From the NCBI GenBank assembly GCA_958295735.1, contig OY282369.1, positions 2,270,983-2,334,982 of the forward strand: a DNA stretch of 64,000 nucleotides, given 5' to 3'. The notes under the pieces were generated by a model, which saw nothing but the letters and a program-made list of their open reading frames with translations, ran no database searches and had not been told where the DNA came from. Below, piece by piece: positions 42,044 to 53,400 of the stretch. The stretch comes from an uncultured Candidatus Cenarchaeum sp. GTDB taxonomy: Archaea; Thermoproteota; Nitrososphaeria; Nitrososphaerales; Nitrosopumilaceae. Position 1 is the stretch's first letter; every line of letters begins with the position of its first letter. The position numbers and the translations under genes were made by a program.

Positions 42044-42784
42044 TTGGGCGCGCGGGGGCGGGGCGGGATGGGACGGATCCGATCCGTCGTGATCCGCCTT
42101 GACGTGGAGCCGTCTCGTCCCGCCGTGACGCACGCTCGCTTCTGGAAGGGCGACTCCGGCACGCCGGCGGCGGTGCACGAGTACTACGACGAGTCCGTGC
42201 AGGCCGGCTACCCCGCGGGCGGGGCGCAACCGATCCGCACGATCGAGCTCGGCTGCTTCGCCGGAATCTCCGTGAGGCGCGGGGGCGCCCGCCGCGGGAT
42301 CGTGGCGGGCATAGTGGAAGGCGCCCTGGACGCGTACCGCGCGCGCGGCGCGCCGTGCGCGGTCAACCGCATCCTCGACACGCGGATGACCATGGACGAG
42401 TTTATGGATGCGCAGGAGCCGCGCCGACCCGCGGAAGGGAGCCGCATCGACAAGGAGTGCGCCGTCTCCCCGCGCGAGGCCGGGATCGGGATCAGGTGCC
42501 CCCGCTGCGGGAAAACGACGACGATGGCCCGCCGCGGGAGATACCCGCGGGACGCGCACGCCGAGGCCGGCATGGCGGAGTGGCGCCTCAGGGGCCTGGG
42601 CGGGGAGCCGCGGCCCACCCTGCAGTGGGTGCGCCCCCACGGGAAATGCGAGGCATCCAACTCGCACTCGCTCGTGATCCTCCCGGCCGGCGCGCCCCGG
42701 AGCGGGGAGTTCCGCGGAGGCTTCGTGCTGGCCAGGATATTCGGGGCGGAGGAGCGCATCCCCCACGTCTACGGGGCGGGCTGA
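42044..42784 (+). CDS. Unknown CxxC/HxxC family, member 1
   Basis: 246 aa from TTG 42044, the codon shared with member 2 (CCGCGTTGG) and correctly spaced from the TATA box; internal ATG 42068 also possible. Order: variable N-terminal strand region (RSVVIRLDVEPSRPA), acidic TIELGCFAGISVRRGGARRG, helix IVAGIVEGALDAYRARGAPC, VNRILDTRMTMDEFMDA, CPRCGKTTTMARRGRYPRD, GGEPRPTLQWVRPHGKCEAS NSHSLVILPAG, and IPHVYGAG at the end. CPRCG plus PHGKC could bind one zinc (C2HC). I recognise no known family; could be a nucleic-acid-binding or enzymatic domain. Confidence 0.78.
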   Translation: MGARGRGGMGRIRSVVIRLDVEPSRPAVTHARFWKGDSGTPAAVHEYYDESVQAGYPAGGAQPIRTIELGCFAGISVRRGGARRGIVAGIVEGALDAYRARGAPCAVNRILDTRMTMDEFMDAQEPRRPAEGSRIDKECAVSPREAGIGIRCPRCGKTTTMARRGRYPRDAHAEAGMAEWRLRGLGGEPRPTLQWVRPHGKCEASNSHSLVILPAGAPRSGEFRGGFVLARIFGAEERIPHVYGAG

Positions 42785-42861
42785 CGCCTCCCCGCCGCGG
42801 TGCCGGCGCGCGGCCGCCCGGGGGATGCCGCCCCCGTTCGGGGCCCGGGCCGCCGGGGATA

Positions 42862-42992
42862 TCCGTTGTACATAACATACTGCTCAGTTAGCGCAAGAGT
42901 GGCGGAATCCGCCGCCGGGGCCGGCCGCGAAGTTCGACGGGCCGGCCGCCAAAAGATGCGTGTGGCAGGGTCCTTGGCGGCTTTTTAACCCC
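42862..42992 (+). ncRNA. Structured intergenic RNA candidate
   Basis: An A/T box (TTGTACATAACATAC, 42866-42880) is followed about 20 nt later by hairpins GGCGG-AAT-CCGCC (42901-42913) and GGCCGGCC...GGCCGGCC (about 42919-42948), then CCGCCAA (42946-42952) paired with TTGGCGG (42974-42980) and CTTTTTAA, like a terminator. No protein frame has coding character. Family not identified. Confidence 0.4.
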
Positions 42993-43062
42993 CATGAAAA
43001 AAATCCGCCCAGGGCGGGTCGGAATAGAGCCCTATCAACATGAACGGATCACCGGCACGGTC

Positions 43063-43154
43063 GTGTAGACTTGCGTCCACTGTGATCTGGGCGTGGGGTC
43101 GGGGGGCGGTTTGTTGTCGCTAGGCGCGGTTTCGGTTTAGACGTAAGCCTACAC
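43063..43154. mobile_element. 92-bp palindromic element, inverted orientation
   Basis: GTGTAGACTTGCGTCCA at the left and GACGTAAGCCTACAC at the right with the family interior reversed (GATCTGGGCG, GGCGCGGTTTCGGTT). Exactly 92 bp. No 8-bp target duplication visible. Its right end is about 15 nt from the TATA box of member 2. Confidence 0.88.
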
Positions 43155-43204
43155 GGCCGCCGCGCTGTAACCCTTATACCGCCGGGCCCCGCCGGCCCGC
43201 CGCG

Positions 43205-43951
43205 TTGGGGGCGCGGGAGCGGGAGCGGAAGGGCCGGCTCCTGCCGTTCGTGGTCTACCTGCACGTGGACGAGCCGTCGCGGTCCGACGGGGCGCTCGCC
43301 GCCGCCCGGGAGCCCACGGAAATGCTGCGCGGCTCGGCGTCCGGGCACTACGGGAGGGTCATAATCGGGTACCTGTTCTCCGGAAGCGGGGGCGACCTCG
43401 AGCTGATAAAGCTGGGGTTCTTCCGCGGGTTCCCCGCGAGGAGGCGCAGGGGCGCCCGCCGCGGGATCGTGGCGGGCATCCTGGCGGGCGTCCTCGACGC
43501 GTACCGCGCGTCCGGCGTGGCGTGCCGCGTCAGCCGCGTCGTCGACACGAGGATGACCGCCGCCGAGTACCGCGCCGCGGCAAAATCGTACCCCGGCGCG
43601 GAGGGGTCCGGAATCGACGAGGAGTGCGGCATCTCGGCGCGCGAGGCCGGGATCGGGATCGAGTGCCCCCGCTGCGGAAAAATGACGACGATGGCCCGCC
43701 GCGGGGACTACCCGTGGGACGGCGAGGCGGAGGCCGGGATGGAGGAGTGGCGCGGCAGGGGCCTGGCCGGGGAGCCGCGGCCCACCCTGCAGTGGGTGCG
43801 CCCCCACGGGAAATGCGATGCCTCCAACTCGCACTCGCTCGTGATTCTCCCGGCCGGCGCGCCCCGGAGCGGGAGGTTCCGCGGCGGCTTCGTGCTGGTC
43901 AGGACGTTCGTGCACCCGGAGAGCGTCCCCCACGTGTACGGGGCCGGCTGA
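43205..43951 (+). CDS. Unknown CxxC/HxxC family, member 2
   Basis: 248 aa from TTG 43205, 25-35 nt after AACCCTTATACC. All family blocks present: LIKLGFFRGFPARRRRGARR, IVAGILAGVLDAYRASGVAC, VVDTRMTAAEYRAA, CPRCGKMTTMARRGDYPWDG, GEPRPTLQWVRPHGKCDASN, IPAG-type tail, VPHVYGAG. The N-terminal 75 residues differ most from member 1 while the zinc region is nearly identical, pointing to selection or gene conversion on the C-terminal half. Confidence 0.78.
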   Translation: MGARERERKGRLLPFVVYLHVDEPSRSDGALAAAREPTEMLRGSASGHYGRVIIGYLFSGSGGDLELIKLGFFRGFPARRRRGARRGIVAGILAGVLDAYRASGVACRVSRVVDTRMTAAEYRAAAKSYPGAEGSGIDEECGISAREAGIGIECPRCGKMTTMARRGDYPWDGEAEAGMEEWRGRGLAGEPRPTLQWVRPHGKCDASNSHSLVILPAGAPRSGRFRGGFVLVRTFVHPESVPHVYGAG

Positions 43952-43985
43952 CGTCCCCCCGCCGCTGGGCCCCCGCCGCGGGATC

Positions 43986-44468
43986 GTGGCCGGCATGCTG
44001 GCGGGCATCCTGGACGCCTACCGCGCGCACGGCATGCCGTGCGAGGCCAACCGCATCCTCGACACGAGGATGACCTTCGACGAGTTCGTGGATGCGGCGA
44101 AGCCGCGCTACGCATGGGAGGGGAGCCGCATCGACGGGGAGTGCGCCGCTTCCGGGCGCGATGCGGGAACGGTAATAGCGTGCCCCGACTGCGGCAGGAG
44201 CACGACGATGGTCCGCCGCGGGGACTACCCGCGGGACGAGCGTGCCGAGTGCGGGATGGCGGAGTGGCGCCGCGCCGGCATGGCCGGGGAGCCGCGGCCC
44301 ACCCTGCAGTGGGTGCGCCCCCATGGGGAATGCGTGGTCTCCAACTCGCACTCGCTCATGCTGCTCACGGCCGATGCCCCGGGGGACGGCGGGACCCTCC
44401 GCGACTTTGCTCTGGTCTGGGTGTTCGAGGAGGCCGACCGAATCCCCCACGTGTACGGCGCGGGCTGA
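43986..44468 (+). CDS. Unknown CxxC/HxxC family, member 3, N-terminally truncated
   Basis: 160 aa from GTG 43986. It begins at the GARRGIVAG block (PRRGIVAGMLAGILDAYRAH), 34 nt after the stop of member 2, and lacks the first ~85 residues and its own promoter. The zinc site is complete (CPDCGRSTTMVRRG and PHGEC). It may be translated from read-through of member 2 as a separate C-terminal domain, or be a duplication remnant. Confidence 0.65.
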   Translation: MAGMLAGILDAYRAHGMPCEANRILDTRMTFDEFVDAAKPRYAWEGSRIDGECAASGRDAGTVIACPDCGRSTTMVRRGDYPRDERAECGMAEWRRAGMAGEPRPTLQWVRPHGECVVSNSHSLMLLTADAPGDGGTLRDFALVWVFEEADRIPHVYGAG

Positions 44469-45580
44469 CGCCTCCCCGCCGCCCGGGCCGCGCCCGAAAA
44501 CCGCCCGGGCCGCGCCGGCGCGGCGCGCCCTCCACGGCCCCGCGGGCCCCCGCCGCGGCCCGCCCGGGGCGCGGAAGCGGCGCGCGGCCCCGAAAAAGCG
44601 CGCGGTTCCCGCGTCCGCGCCGCGCAAGCGGCTCCGCGCCGGGGCGGGGCGCTCCGGGCCCCGGGCGGGGCGCCCGCCGCGCCGGCCCCTCCCGCCCCGG
44701 CGGCCGCGCGCCGGTTCCGATCGGGGCCGCCGCCTCCGGGGCGCGCCGGGATCCCGCGCAGCCTGGACCGGGGCCCGCCGCGGCGCGGGGCGCCCCCGCT
44801 CCCCGCGGGCGGCCCGTCCCGCGCGGGCCGCCGCCGGATCCGGACCCGCCGCTCCCCCGGCAGCCCCGCTGCCCGCGCCGGCCGTCCCGCCCCGGGCCGC
44901 GCGCGGGCCGCGCCGGCGGGGGCGCGTCCGGGCCGCCGCGCGCGCCGGGCCCTGCCCCGCGGTCCCGGCTTCCGGCCCGCGGCATTTTCGGGCGCGGCCG
45001 CCGGCCGCGCGCGCCGCCGCCGGCGCCGGCCGGAACGGGGGATCCCGCGGCCCGGCCGGGGCCGCGCGGCCTTCCGGCCCGGCCGGGGCGGCCGCGGGAC
45101 GCGGCGGGAGGCGGGCGGGCGCGCGCCGGCCCCGGCGCATGCCCGCGGCCCGGCCGGGGCCGCGCCCGGCAGCGGCAAGCCGCTCCCCGATCCCGTGCCC
45201 GGATCGCGACGGACCCGAGTCTGCGCGCCGGCGGACTGGACTATCCCGCAACCATGCCCACGACGGCCGCGGCGGGGCGGTTTTTTGCGCCTAAAACCCG
45301 AGTTGTGATATGCGCGATGGCGGACGTACTGTTTATCTACCGGCGGAACACTTGGCCCGCGTGTTGCTTGGCTGGGGCGAACTAGTGGCGCCGGCCCGCG
45401 CGCCCGCGGGCCTGATTCCTCGGGCCGGCATCGCGGCGGCCGCGCGGCCGGCGCCCCGTGCCGGGGACGCCCGCGCGCGGGCGGCGGCGGCATTGGGGCG
45501 GCAGGCATGGCCTGATACTCTGGCGGAAGCGGCCCCGCCCGCCCGGGGCGGGGGGGGGGGGGCAAGGATGGGAAGCGCCC
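44469..45580. other. Extreme-GC gene-free region
   Basis: Nearly pure G/C for about 700 bp, with long frames on both strands that are only Arg/Ala/Pro/Gly; no gene supported. Near 45276 GCGGGGCGGTTTTTTGCGCC recalls the short repeat near 31534. It includes a half copy of the 92-bp element (45161-45228). Confidence 0.5.
45161..45228. mobile_element. Half copy of the 92-bp palindromic element
   Basis: CGCGCCCGGCAGCGGCAAGC, CGCTCCCCGATCCCGTGCCC and GGATCGCGACGGACCCGAGT align with the right two thirds of the family; the left end is gone and the right TIR has decayed. Confidence 0.65.
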
Positions 45581-46003
45581 GTGCCGTTGACGAGAACCCA
45601 GGGCCGCTCCGGATCGCGGCGCCGGTTCCCGCCCGCCGCGGTGCTGTTCCCGCTCGCGGCGCTCCTCGCGGGTTGCGCCGTTGCCGCCGCGCCGCACGCG
45701 CACGCGGACAGCCACCAACTGACCGTCGAGATCACGGCCGGGGCAGCATCCCCCACCGACATGCAGGAAGTGCCGTTCACCGCGAAATTCAGCAAGCCCG
45801 TGAACGCCACCACGCTCGACGCGTCAGACTTCAACGTCACCTCGGGCACGGTGGAGAACCTGCGCCTGGTGATGCGGCTCAACGCGACCATCGGCGGCTC
45901 CGTGCAGTTGAACGACCCGCGCGACGTGGCGGTAAACGGCTCGGGCGCGATATACGTGACCAACGAGGGCAGCGGTACCGTCACTAGGGTTTACGCGTAT
46001 TGA
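45581..46003 (+). pseudogene. N-terminal fragment of giant lipoprotein, cut by IS5-type insertion
   Basis: GTG 45581 (or TTG 45587), then basic residues, hydrophobic AAVLFPLAALLAGC with lipobox LAGC, HAHADSHQLTVEITAGAASP, an Ig-like segment (TKFSKPVNATTLDASDFNVT-like) and the first NHL unit ending IYVTNEGSGTVTRVYAY-stop. The sequence resumes after the insertion at about 47450 (FDSARNFVASHGG), so one gene of about 3.3 thousand codons has been split. Confidence 0.85.
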
Positions 46004-46043
46004 CCAAATGCCAAAACAAGTTCACACCACGGGTTAAGGAGCC

Positions 46044-47231
46044 ATGTCACGACAGGATGGCATGCCAAACTCGCTCAAGCGGCGGCTCGCCATGTCCGAG
46101 AACGAGGTAAAGCGGCTGAAGGCGAAACTGGAGGCCGAGAATGCGCTCTGGAAGTCGCCCGCCGCCGAAAGGAGGCTCCAGTGCGGCGATCCCGCGCGCA
46201 TGCACTCGGCCGAGTGGCTGCACCGCATCATGAACGACCCCGTGCAGTCGAAGTGCTGGACCGGGCTGGCGCCGGAGGAGATCAAGCTCGTGGTGGCCTA
46301 CTATACAGAGGCGATCGAGCGCATGAACAAGACCCCGCTGTTCAGGAACTGCGCGAGCACCGCGTCGGCCCGGGGCAACAGGTGCAAGCTGGAGTACGAG
46401 CACGCCGTGTACCTCTCCCTGATACGCATCAAGGCCGACCCGACGCAGGAGCAGCTGTCCGGCTTGTTCGCGGTGGACCAGGGCTCCGTCTCCAGGTACC
46501 TGAAGATGAACGAGCGGGTGATGGAGGAGGTGCTGCCCACGCCCAAGAACATCTCCAAGGAGATAGCTGCCTGCAAGACCGACGAGGAGCGCAAGAAGTT
46601 CATGCCGGGCAAGAAGGGCGGCGACCTGACGGTCGACGGCACCCGGGTGCCCCACGTCCGGCCTTCCGACGAGGAGGAGCAGAGGGACTACTATACCCGC
46701 AAGAACAAGACGCACTGCACGAACACGCTGACGGTCATCAACCGGAGGACGGTGACCGTGCACATGAGCGAGACGCTTCCCGGCAGCAGGAACGACATCG
46801 TGATGCTGGAAGGGCTGGCCGAGACGTTCCCTAGCATGGCGGATCCGGGCACGCCCGAGAAGGAGAGGATAAGGCTGATCGGGGACTCGGGGTTCCAGGG
46901 ATCCGAGAAGCGCCTTCCCGGAATCATCCCCGTGAACCCCGCGAAAAGGACCGCGAAGAAAGATCTGACCGCCGCGCAAAAGGAGTGGAACGGGGGGATC
47001 AGCAAGAAGAGGTACAAGATCGAGAACACCTACGCGGACATGAAGAACAACCAGATACTCCGCAGGCCGTTCAGGGGGACCCCGGAGCACTTCAACAGGA
47101 TATTCAACATCGTGGCGGGCCTGCGCAACCTCGTCCTGCTGTTCAAGGAGATAGCCGCCGGCACCGGCCTGTACGGATCCATGATGGCCGGGTGGCGCGA
47201 GGCGCGGCTGAAGCGGCCCCCGTGCCGCTGA
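46044..47231 (+). CDS. IS5-family (DDE_Tnp_4) transposase
   Basis: 395 aa, complete. SD-like AAGGAG just before ATG 46044. N-terminal coiled coil (SENEVKRLKAKLEAENALW), helix-turn-helix (PTQEQLSGLFAVDQGSVSRY), then the catalytic triad: Asp198 in TVDGTRV, Asp281 in GDSGFQG, Glu327 in KRYKIENTYADMK. C-terminal FNIVAGLRNLVLLF. Appears functional. Confidence 0.9.
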   Translation: MSRQDGMPNSLKRRLAMSENEVKRLKAKLEAENALWKSPAAERRLQCGDPARMHSAEWLHRIMNDPVQSKCWTGLAPEEIKLVVAYYTEAIERMNKTPLFRNCASTASARGNRCKLEYEHAVYLSLIRIKADPTQEQLSGLFAVDQGSVSRYLKMNERVMEEVLPTPKNISKEIAACKTDEERKKFMPGKKGGDLTVDGTRVPHVRPSDEEEQRDYYTRKNKTHCTNTLTVINRRTVTVHMSETLPGSRNDIVMLEGLAETFPSMADPGTPEKERIRLIGDSGFQGSEKRLPGIIPVNPAKRTAKKDLTAAQKEWNGGISKKRYKIENTYADMKNNQILRRPFRGTPEHFNRIFNIVAGLRNLVLLFKEIAAGTGLYGSMMAGWREARLKRPPCR

Positions 47232-47310
47232 CGCGGGATTCCAGCCGCGCGAAACCGCCGTACAGCACAGGTTCCGGGGCATCCTGCGATGCTGCGAGCC
47301 CGCGCGTCCC

Positions 47311-47396
47311 GGGCCGGCAGATTGCGCTGTTATTCTCCAAGGGCGCGACATCCGGGCCGGCAGATTGCGCTGTTATTCTCCAAGGGCGCGACATCC
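47311..47396. repeat. 43-bp direct repeat, two perfect copies
   Basis: GGGCCGGCAGATTGCGCTGT... at 47311-47353 and again at 47354-47396, downstream of the transposase, followed by a third partial GGGCCG. Contains GTTATTCTCCAAGGG. May be part of the IS right end. Confidence 0.9.
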
Positions 47397-47437
47397 GGGC
47401 CGCGCGGGGCGGGCAGTCGCCGCAACGAGCCAAACGC

Positions 47438-50400
47438 ATGAACTCTACTGTGTTCGACTCCGCCCGGAACTTCGTCGCCAGCCATGGCGGGTTCCTTACC
47501 CCGCGCGGCGTGGCCGTCGACGGCTCGGGCAGCGTGTACGTGGCCGATGGCGCCAACCAGACAGTCCGCGTGTTCGACTCCTCTTGGAATGAAACCGGCG
47601 CCATCACCAAAGAGACCGTATCCGCCGCGTTCTTCATTTCGAATTACGTGGCGGTCGACGCCGCCGGCAACGTGTACGTGACCGACTCCGGCTACCTGAA
47701 AGTCAGCGTCTTCCACCCCAACAGGACCCACGCCGCCGACCTCCCCGGCCCGTTCGCCGACCCGTGGGACGTGGCGGTCGACGCCGCCGGCAACGTGTAC
47801 GTGGCAGACAGGGGCGTCAACGACATCGTCCGGATCTTCCACCCCAACAGGACCCACGCCGCCGACCTGGGCCCGTTCGCCAATCCGTCCGGCGTCGCGG
47901 TCGACACCGCCGGCAACGTGTACGTGGCCGACTCGGGCATCTACAGCGGCAACATCATGGCCTTCGATTCCGCACGGAATTCCGCCGCCAACTTCAGCAT
48001 CCGCGACTCGACTTTGTTCGGTGCTCGGGACAGCGTCGCGGTCGACGCCGCCGGCAACGTGTACGCGACCGACGCCGGGCGCGACCTCGTCTATGTGCTG
48101 GATCAAGTGTACGCCTTTGACGTGGCGGATCCTGACAACGGGCAGCTCGAGGTGACCCTGCCCGCCGGCAGCGTGCGGGACGGGGCGGGAAACGGGAACG
48201 AGGAATCGAACGCGGCGGGCATCCGCGTAGGCATAGGGCCGACCCCGACCGTCACGGCCGCGCAGTCCAGCCCGACCAGCGCGGAGACGATCAACTTCCA
48301 GGTCGAATTCGGCAAGCCCGTCACCGGGTTCGGGGCAGGGAACGTGACTCTTTCGGGGACGGCCGCCCACGGCGGCGTGCAGAACTTCGCGGGCGCCAAC
48401 GCCTCGTACTCGTTCGACGTCTCGCCGACGTCCGACGGGACCATACGGGTCGACGTCGCCGCCGGCGTGGCGCTCGACGATGCCGGAAACTACAATGCCG
48501 CGGCGGCGCGGTTCACCATAACGCACGACGGCACGCCCCCCGCCCCGGCGATCGTGCCCGAGGCGCCGGGCCTCACCCGCCTGGAGGCCGTGCCGTTCAC
48601 CCTGAAGTTCGACGAGCCCGTGAACGCCACGACGCTCGACGCGTCCGACTTCAACGTCACCTCGGGCACGGTGGTGAACCTGCGCGGCCAGTGGGTGCAC
48701 AACGCGACCATCGGCGGCGCGGGCCCAGGCCAGTTGAACCAGCCACACGGCGTTGCAGTAGACAACTCCAACTCCTCGGGCACGATATACGTGGTCGACA
48801 GGAGCGACCGATTATTCGCATTCGACTCCGCCGGGAACTTCGTCGCCAGCCGTGCCGGGTTCAACTTTCCGCGCGACGTGGCGGTCGACGGCTCGGGCAA
48901 CGTGTACGTGCCCGACCCCGGCAACGACCGCGTCGCCGCATTAGACTCCGCTCTGAATGGCGCCGACAACATCGCCAACCACCCGACTGTTATCGGCCCG
49001 GCCAGCGTGGCGGCTGATGCCTCCTCGGGACTGATATACGTGGGCGACATCTCCTCCGACCGCGTCATGGCATTCCACCCCGACGGGACATTCGCCGGCG
49101 ACCTGCCGGACACATACGAACACGTTTCCGGCTCTGGCCCGTTCGACGACCCGGAAGGCATAGCGGTCGACGTCTCGGGCAACATATACGTGGCCAACGA
49201 AGGTAACGGCACCGTCCAGATCTTCGACTCCGACTGGACCCACGTCGCCGAACTACCCGGCCAGTTCAGCTCTCCGTCCGGCGTGGCGGTCGACTCCGCG
49301 GGCAACGCGTACGTGGCCGACAGGGGCACCGTCGGCAGCACCGGCAGCATCCTGGCCTTCGATCCCGCCGGGAATACCACCGCCGCGATCCTCACCGGGT
49401 TCACCGACCCTCAGGGCGTGGCGGTCGACGGCTCGGGCCGCGTGTACGTGGCCGCCACGGGCAACAACCGCGTCCACACGTACGATCGCGTGTACAAGTT
49501 CGACGTGGCGGGTCCGGCCGGCGGGCAGCTCGAGGTGACCCTGCCCGCCGGCAGCGTGCAGGACAGGGCGGGAAACGGCAACGCGGCATCCAACACGGCG
49601 AGCAACTACATAAGCGGCCCGACCCCGACCATCACGTCCACGCAGCCCAGCCCGGCCAGCGCGGAGACGATCAACTTCCAGGTCGAATTCGGCAAGCCCG
49701 TCACCGGGTTCAACGTGAGCGACATCGTCCTTTCGGGCAACGCCACCCACGGCGGCGTGGAAAACTTCGCGCCCGCCAGCGCCGAGTCGTACTCGTTCGA
49801 CGTCTCGCCGACATCTGACGGGACCATACTGGTCGACGTCCCAGCGGACGCGGCGCAGGATTTGGCCGGAAGAAACAGCACCGAGTCGGCGCGGTTCTCG
49901 ATGACGTACTACGTCCCCACGAGCACGACCGTCACGTCCACCCAGCCCAGCCCGACCGGCGCGGGGACGATCGACTTCCAGGTCGAATTCGGCGAGCCCG
50001 TCACCGGGTTCGCGCGCGAGGACGTCGTCATTTCGGGCAACGCCACCCACGGCGGCGTGGAAAACTTCACGGGCGGCGGCGACTCGTACTCGTTCGACGT
50101 CTCGCCGACATCTGACGGGACCATACTGGTCGACGTCCCCGCCGGCGCGGCGGGGACGCCGTACGGGCGCAGCAGCGCAGCGGCGCCGCGGTTCTCGATC
50201 ACGTACGACGGCCCCCCGACCCCGATCATCACGGCCACGCAGCCCAGCCCGACCGGCGAGTCGACGATCAGCTTCCGGGTCGAATTCGGCGAGCCCGTCA
50301 CCGGGTTCAACGGGAGCGACATCGTCCTTTCGGGCAACGCTGCACGCGGCGGCGTGGAAAACTTCGCGAACGCCAGCGCCGAGTCGTACTCGTTCGACGT

Positions 50401-53400
50401 CTCGCTCGCGACCGACGGGGCGCTGCTCGTCGACATACCCGCGGGCGCGGCGCAGGACGGCGGCGGAAACGGCAACCGCGCGGCGGAACGGTTCTCGATC
50501 GTACGCGAGAGCATCCCGGCCGCGACCATCAGCGCGACGCGGTCCGGCCTGACCAACGCGTCCACGATCAGCTTCCAGGTCGAATTCGGCGATCACGTCG
50601 ACGGGTTTGAAAAGGCGGACGTGGCCCTCTCGGGGACGGCCTCCCACGGCGGCGTGGAAAACTTCGCGGGCGGCGGCGCCTCGTACTCGTTCGACGTCAC
50701 GCTCGCGACCGACGGGGCGCTGCTCGTCGACATACCCGCGGGCGCGGCGCATGACGCCGACGGAAACGCCAACCTCGCGGCGGAACGGTTCTCGATCATA
50801 CGCGACGGCACGCCGCCGGCCCCGGAGTTCGCCGCGGCGCAGCCAGGCCCCACCAACCTCGCGGCGGTGCCCTTCGACCTGACCTTCAACGGGCGCATAA
50901 ACGGGGCCACGTTCGACGCCTCCGACATAGGGATTACCTCGGGCAACGTGGAGAACCTGACCGCCGCGTGGCTAGGCGACTCGACCATCGGCAGCCAGGG
51001 CACCGGCATCGGCCAGCTCAACGGCCCGACCGGCGTGGCGGTCGACTCCGCGGGCAACACGTACGTGGCCGACCCCTCCCTCCGCCGCGTATCCGTGTTC
51101 GACAAAGCGGGGCAGCACGCCGCCGACGTCGACTACGAGTTTTCCGGCCCGCGCGGCGTGGAAACGGGCGGCCCGTCCGGCCTCATATACGTGGCCGACA
51201 CGCTGGACAGCAGAGTCGTCATATTCGACGCGGAGCTGCGGAACGTGGCCAACATCACCTACTCGTTCGACAGGCCGCACGACGTGGCGGTGGACCCGGC
51301 CGGCCGCGTATACGTGGCCGACACGCACGAGAACCGCGTCAGCGTGTTCGACGCCATGGGGCAGCACGTCGGCGACATCACCGGCCTGTCAAGCCCGAAT
51401 GCCGTGGCGGCGGACCTCGCCGGCAACGTGTACGTGGCCGACACGAACAACCAACGCGTCGCGGTATTCAACTCCACGTGGCACCTAGTCGACGAGGTTT
51501 CCGGCGTCGGCAACCCGCGTGGCGTGGCGGTGGACTCGGCGGGCAACATATACGCGTCCGACCTCGCCGGCGGCGGACGCGTCAGGGTGTTCGACCCCGC
51601 CGGGAACCCCGCGGGCTACCTCCCCGGCCCGTTCGGCAGTCCGTACGGCGTGGCGGTCGACGGCTCGGACGCCGTGTACGTGGCCGACACGCACAACGAC
51701 TACATCGCGGTATTCGACGCGGGATACGAGTTCGTCGTGGCAAATCCGGACGAGGGGCGGCTCGACGTGAGCATGCAGGCCGGCCGCGTGCGGGACGCGG
51801 CCGGGAACGGCAACGCGGAATCGAACGCGGCGAGCATCAGAATAGACAGGACCGCCCCCGCCCCCAACGTGACGTCCGCGCAGCCCGACCCGACCGGCGC
51901 CGCCACGATAGCGTTCGGGGTGGACTTCGGCGAGCCCGTCGACGGGTTCGCGGCCGGCGACATCAGCATTTCGGGCAACGCCTCCCACGGCGGCGTGGAA
52001 AACTTCGCGCCCGCCAACGCTACGGCGTACGCGTTCGACGTCTCGCCCACGTCCGACGGGACCATACTGGTCGACATACCCGCAAACGCGACGGAGGACA
52101 AGGCAGGAAACGGCAACAAAGAGGCCGCGCAGTTCTCGATAACGTACGACAGCTCCATCCCGACCCCCATCATCACGTCCACGCAGCCCAGCCCGGCCAG
52201 CGCGGAGACGATCAACTTCCAGGTCACATTCAACGTGGACGTCACCGGGTTCGACGGGAGCGACATCGTCCTTTCGGGCAACGCCACCCACGGCGGCGTG
52301 GAAAACTTCGCTAACGCCAGCGCCGAGTCGTACGCGTTCGACGTCTCGCCGACATCTGACGGGACCATGCTGGTCGACGTCCCAGCGGACGCGGCGCAGG
52401 ATTTGGCCGGAAGAAACAGCACCGAGTCGGCGCGGTTCTCGATGACGTACTACGTCCCCACGAGCACGACCATCACGTCCACGCAGTCCAGCCCGGCCAG
52501 CGCGGAGGCGATCGACTTCCAGGTCGAATTCGGCGCGCCCGTCACCGGGTTCGACGGGATCGACATCGTCCTTTCGGGCAACGCCTCCCACAACGGCGTG
52601 GAAAACTTCGCGGGCGGCGGCGCCTCGTACTCGTTCGACGTCTCGCCCGTATCCGACGGGATCATACACGTCGACATCGCCGCGGGCGCGGCGCAGGCCA
52701 CGGCCGAACGCAGCAGCGCCGCGGCGGAGCGGTTCTCTATGACGTACTACGTCCCCACGAGCACGACCGTCTCGTCCACGCAGTCCAGCCCGGCCAGCGC
52801 GGAGGCGATCGACTTCCAGGTCGAATTCGGCGCGCCCGTCACCGGGTTCGACGGGATCGACATCGTCCTTTCGGGCAACGCCTCCCACAACGGCGTGGAA
52901 AACTTCGCGGGCGGCGGCGCCTCGTACTCGTTCGACGTCTCGCCCGTATCCGACGGGATCATACACGTCGACATCGCCGCGGGCGCGGCGCAGGCCACGG
53001 CCGAACGCAGCAGCGCCGCGGCGGAGCGGTTCTCTATGACGTACTACGTCCCCACGAGCACGACCGTCTCGTCCACGCAGTCCAGCCCGGCCAGCGCGGA
53101 GGCGATCGACTTCCAGGTCGAATTCGGCGAGGCCGTCACCGGGTTCGCGGCCGGCGACATCGTCCTCTCGGGAGAGGCCTCCCACAACGGCGTGGAAAAC
53201 TTCGCGGGCGGCGGCGCCTCGTACTCGTTCGACGTCTCGCCCGTATCCGACGGGACCATACACGTCGACATCGCCGCGGGCGCGGCGCAGGCCACGGCCG
53301 AACGCAGCAGCGCCGCGGCGGAGCGGTTCTCGATAACGAACTACGTCCCCACGAGCACGACCGTCACGTCCACGCAGTCCAGCCCGGCCAGCGCGGAGGC

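Larger units (their letters stand above)
46004..47437 (+). mobile_element. IS5-type insertion sequence splitting the giant gene
   Basis: Occupies the gap between two halves of the NHL propeller. Starts near TTGACCAAATGCCAAAACAA; the right end is near 47437. Terminal inverted repeats and the short target duplication could not be fixed by eye. CCAAATGCCAAAA also occurs at the unit starts near 27006 and 27997. Confidence 0.75.

Noticed and set aside
42886-42960. tRNA gene (GTTCGAC loop and stems)
   Set aside because: Stem lengths, anticodon arm and acceptor pairing do not fit a cloverleaf.
46985-47437. Extension of the giant protein into the transposase gene
   Set aside because: The frame is open only by chance across the IS; similarity to NHL repeats begins after about 47450.
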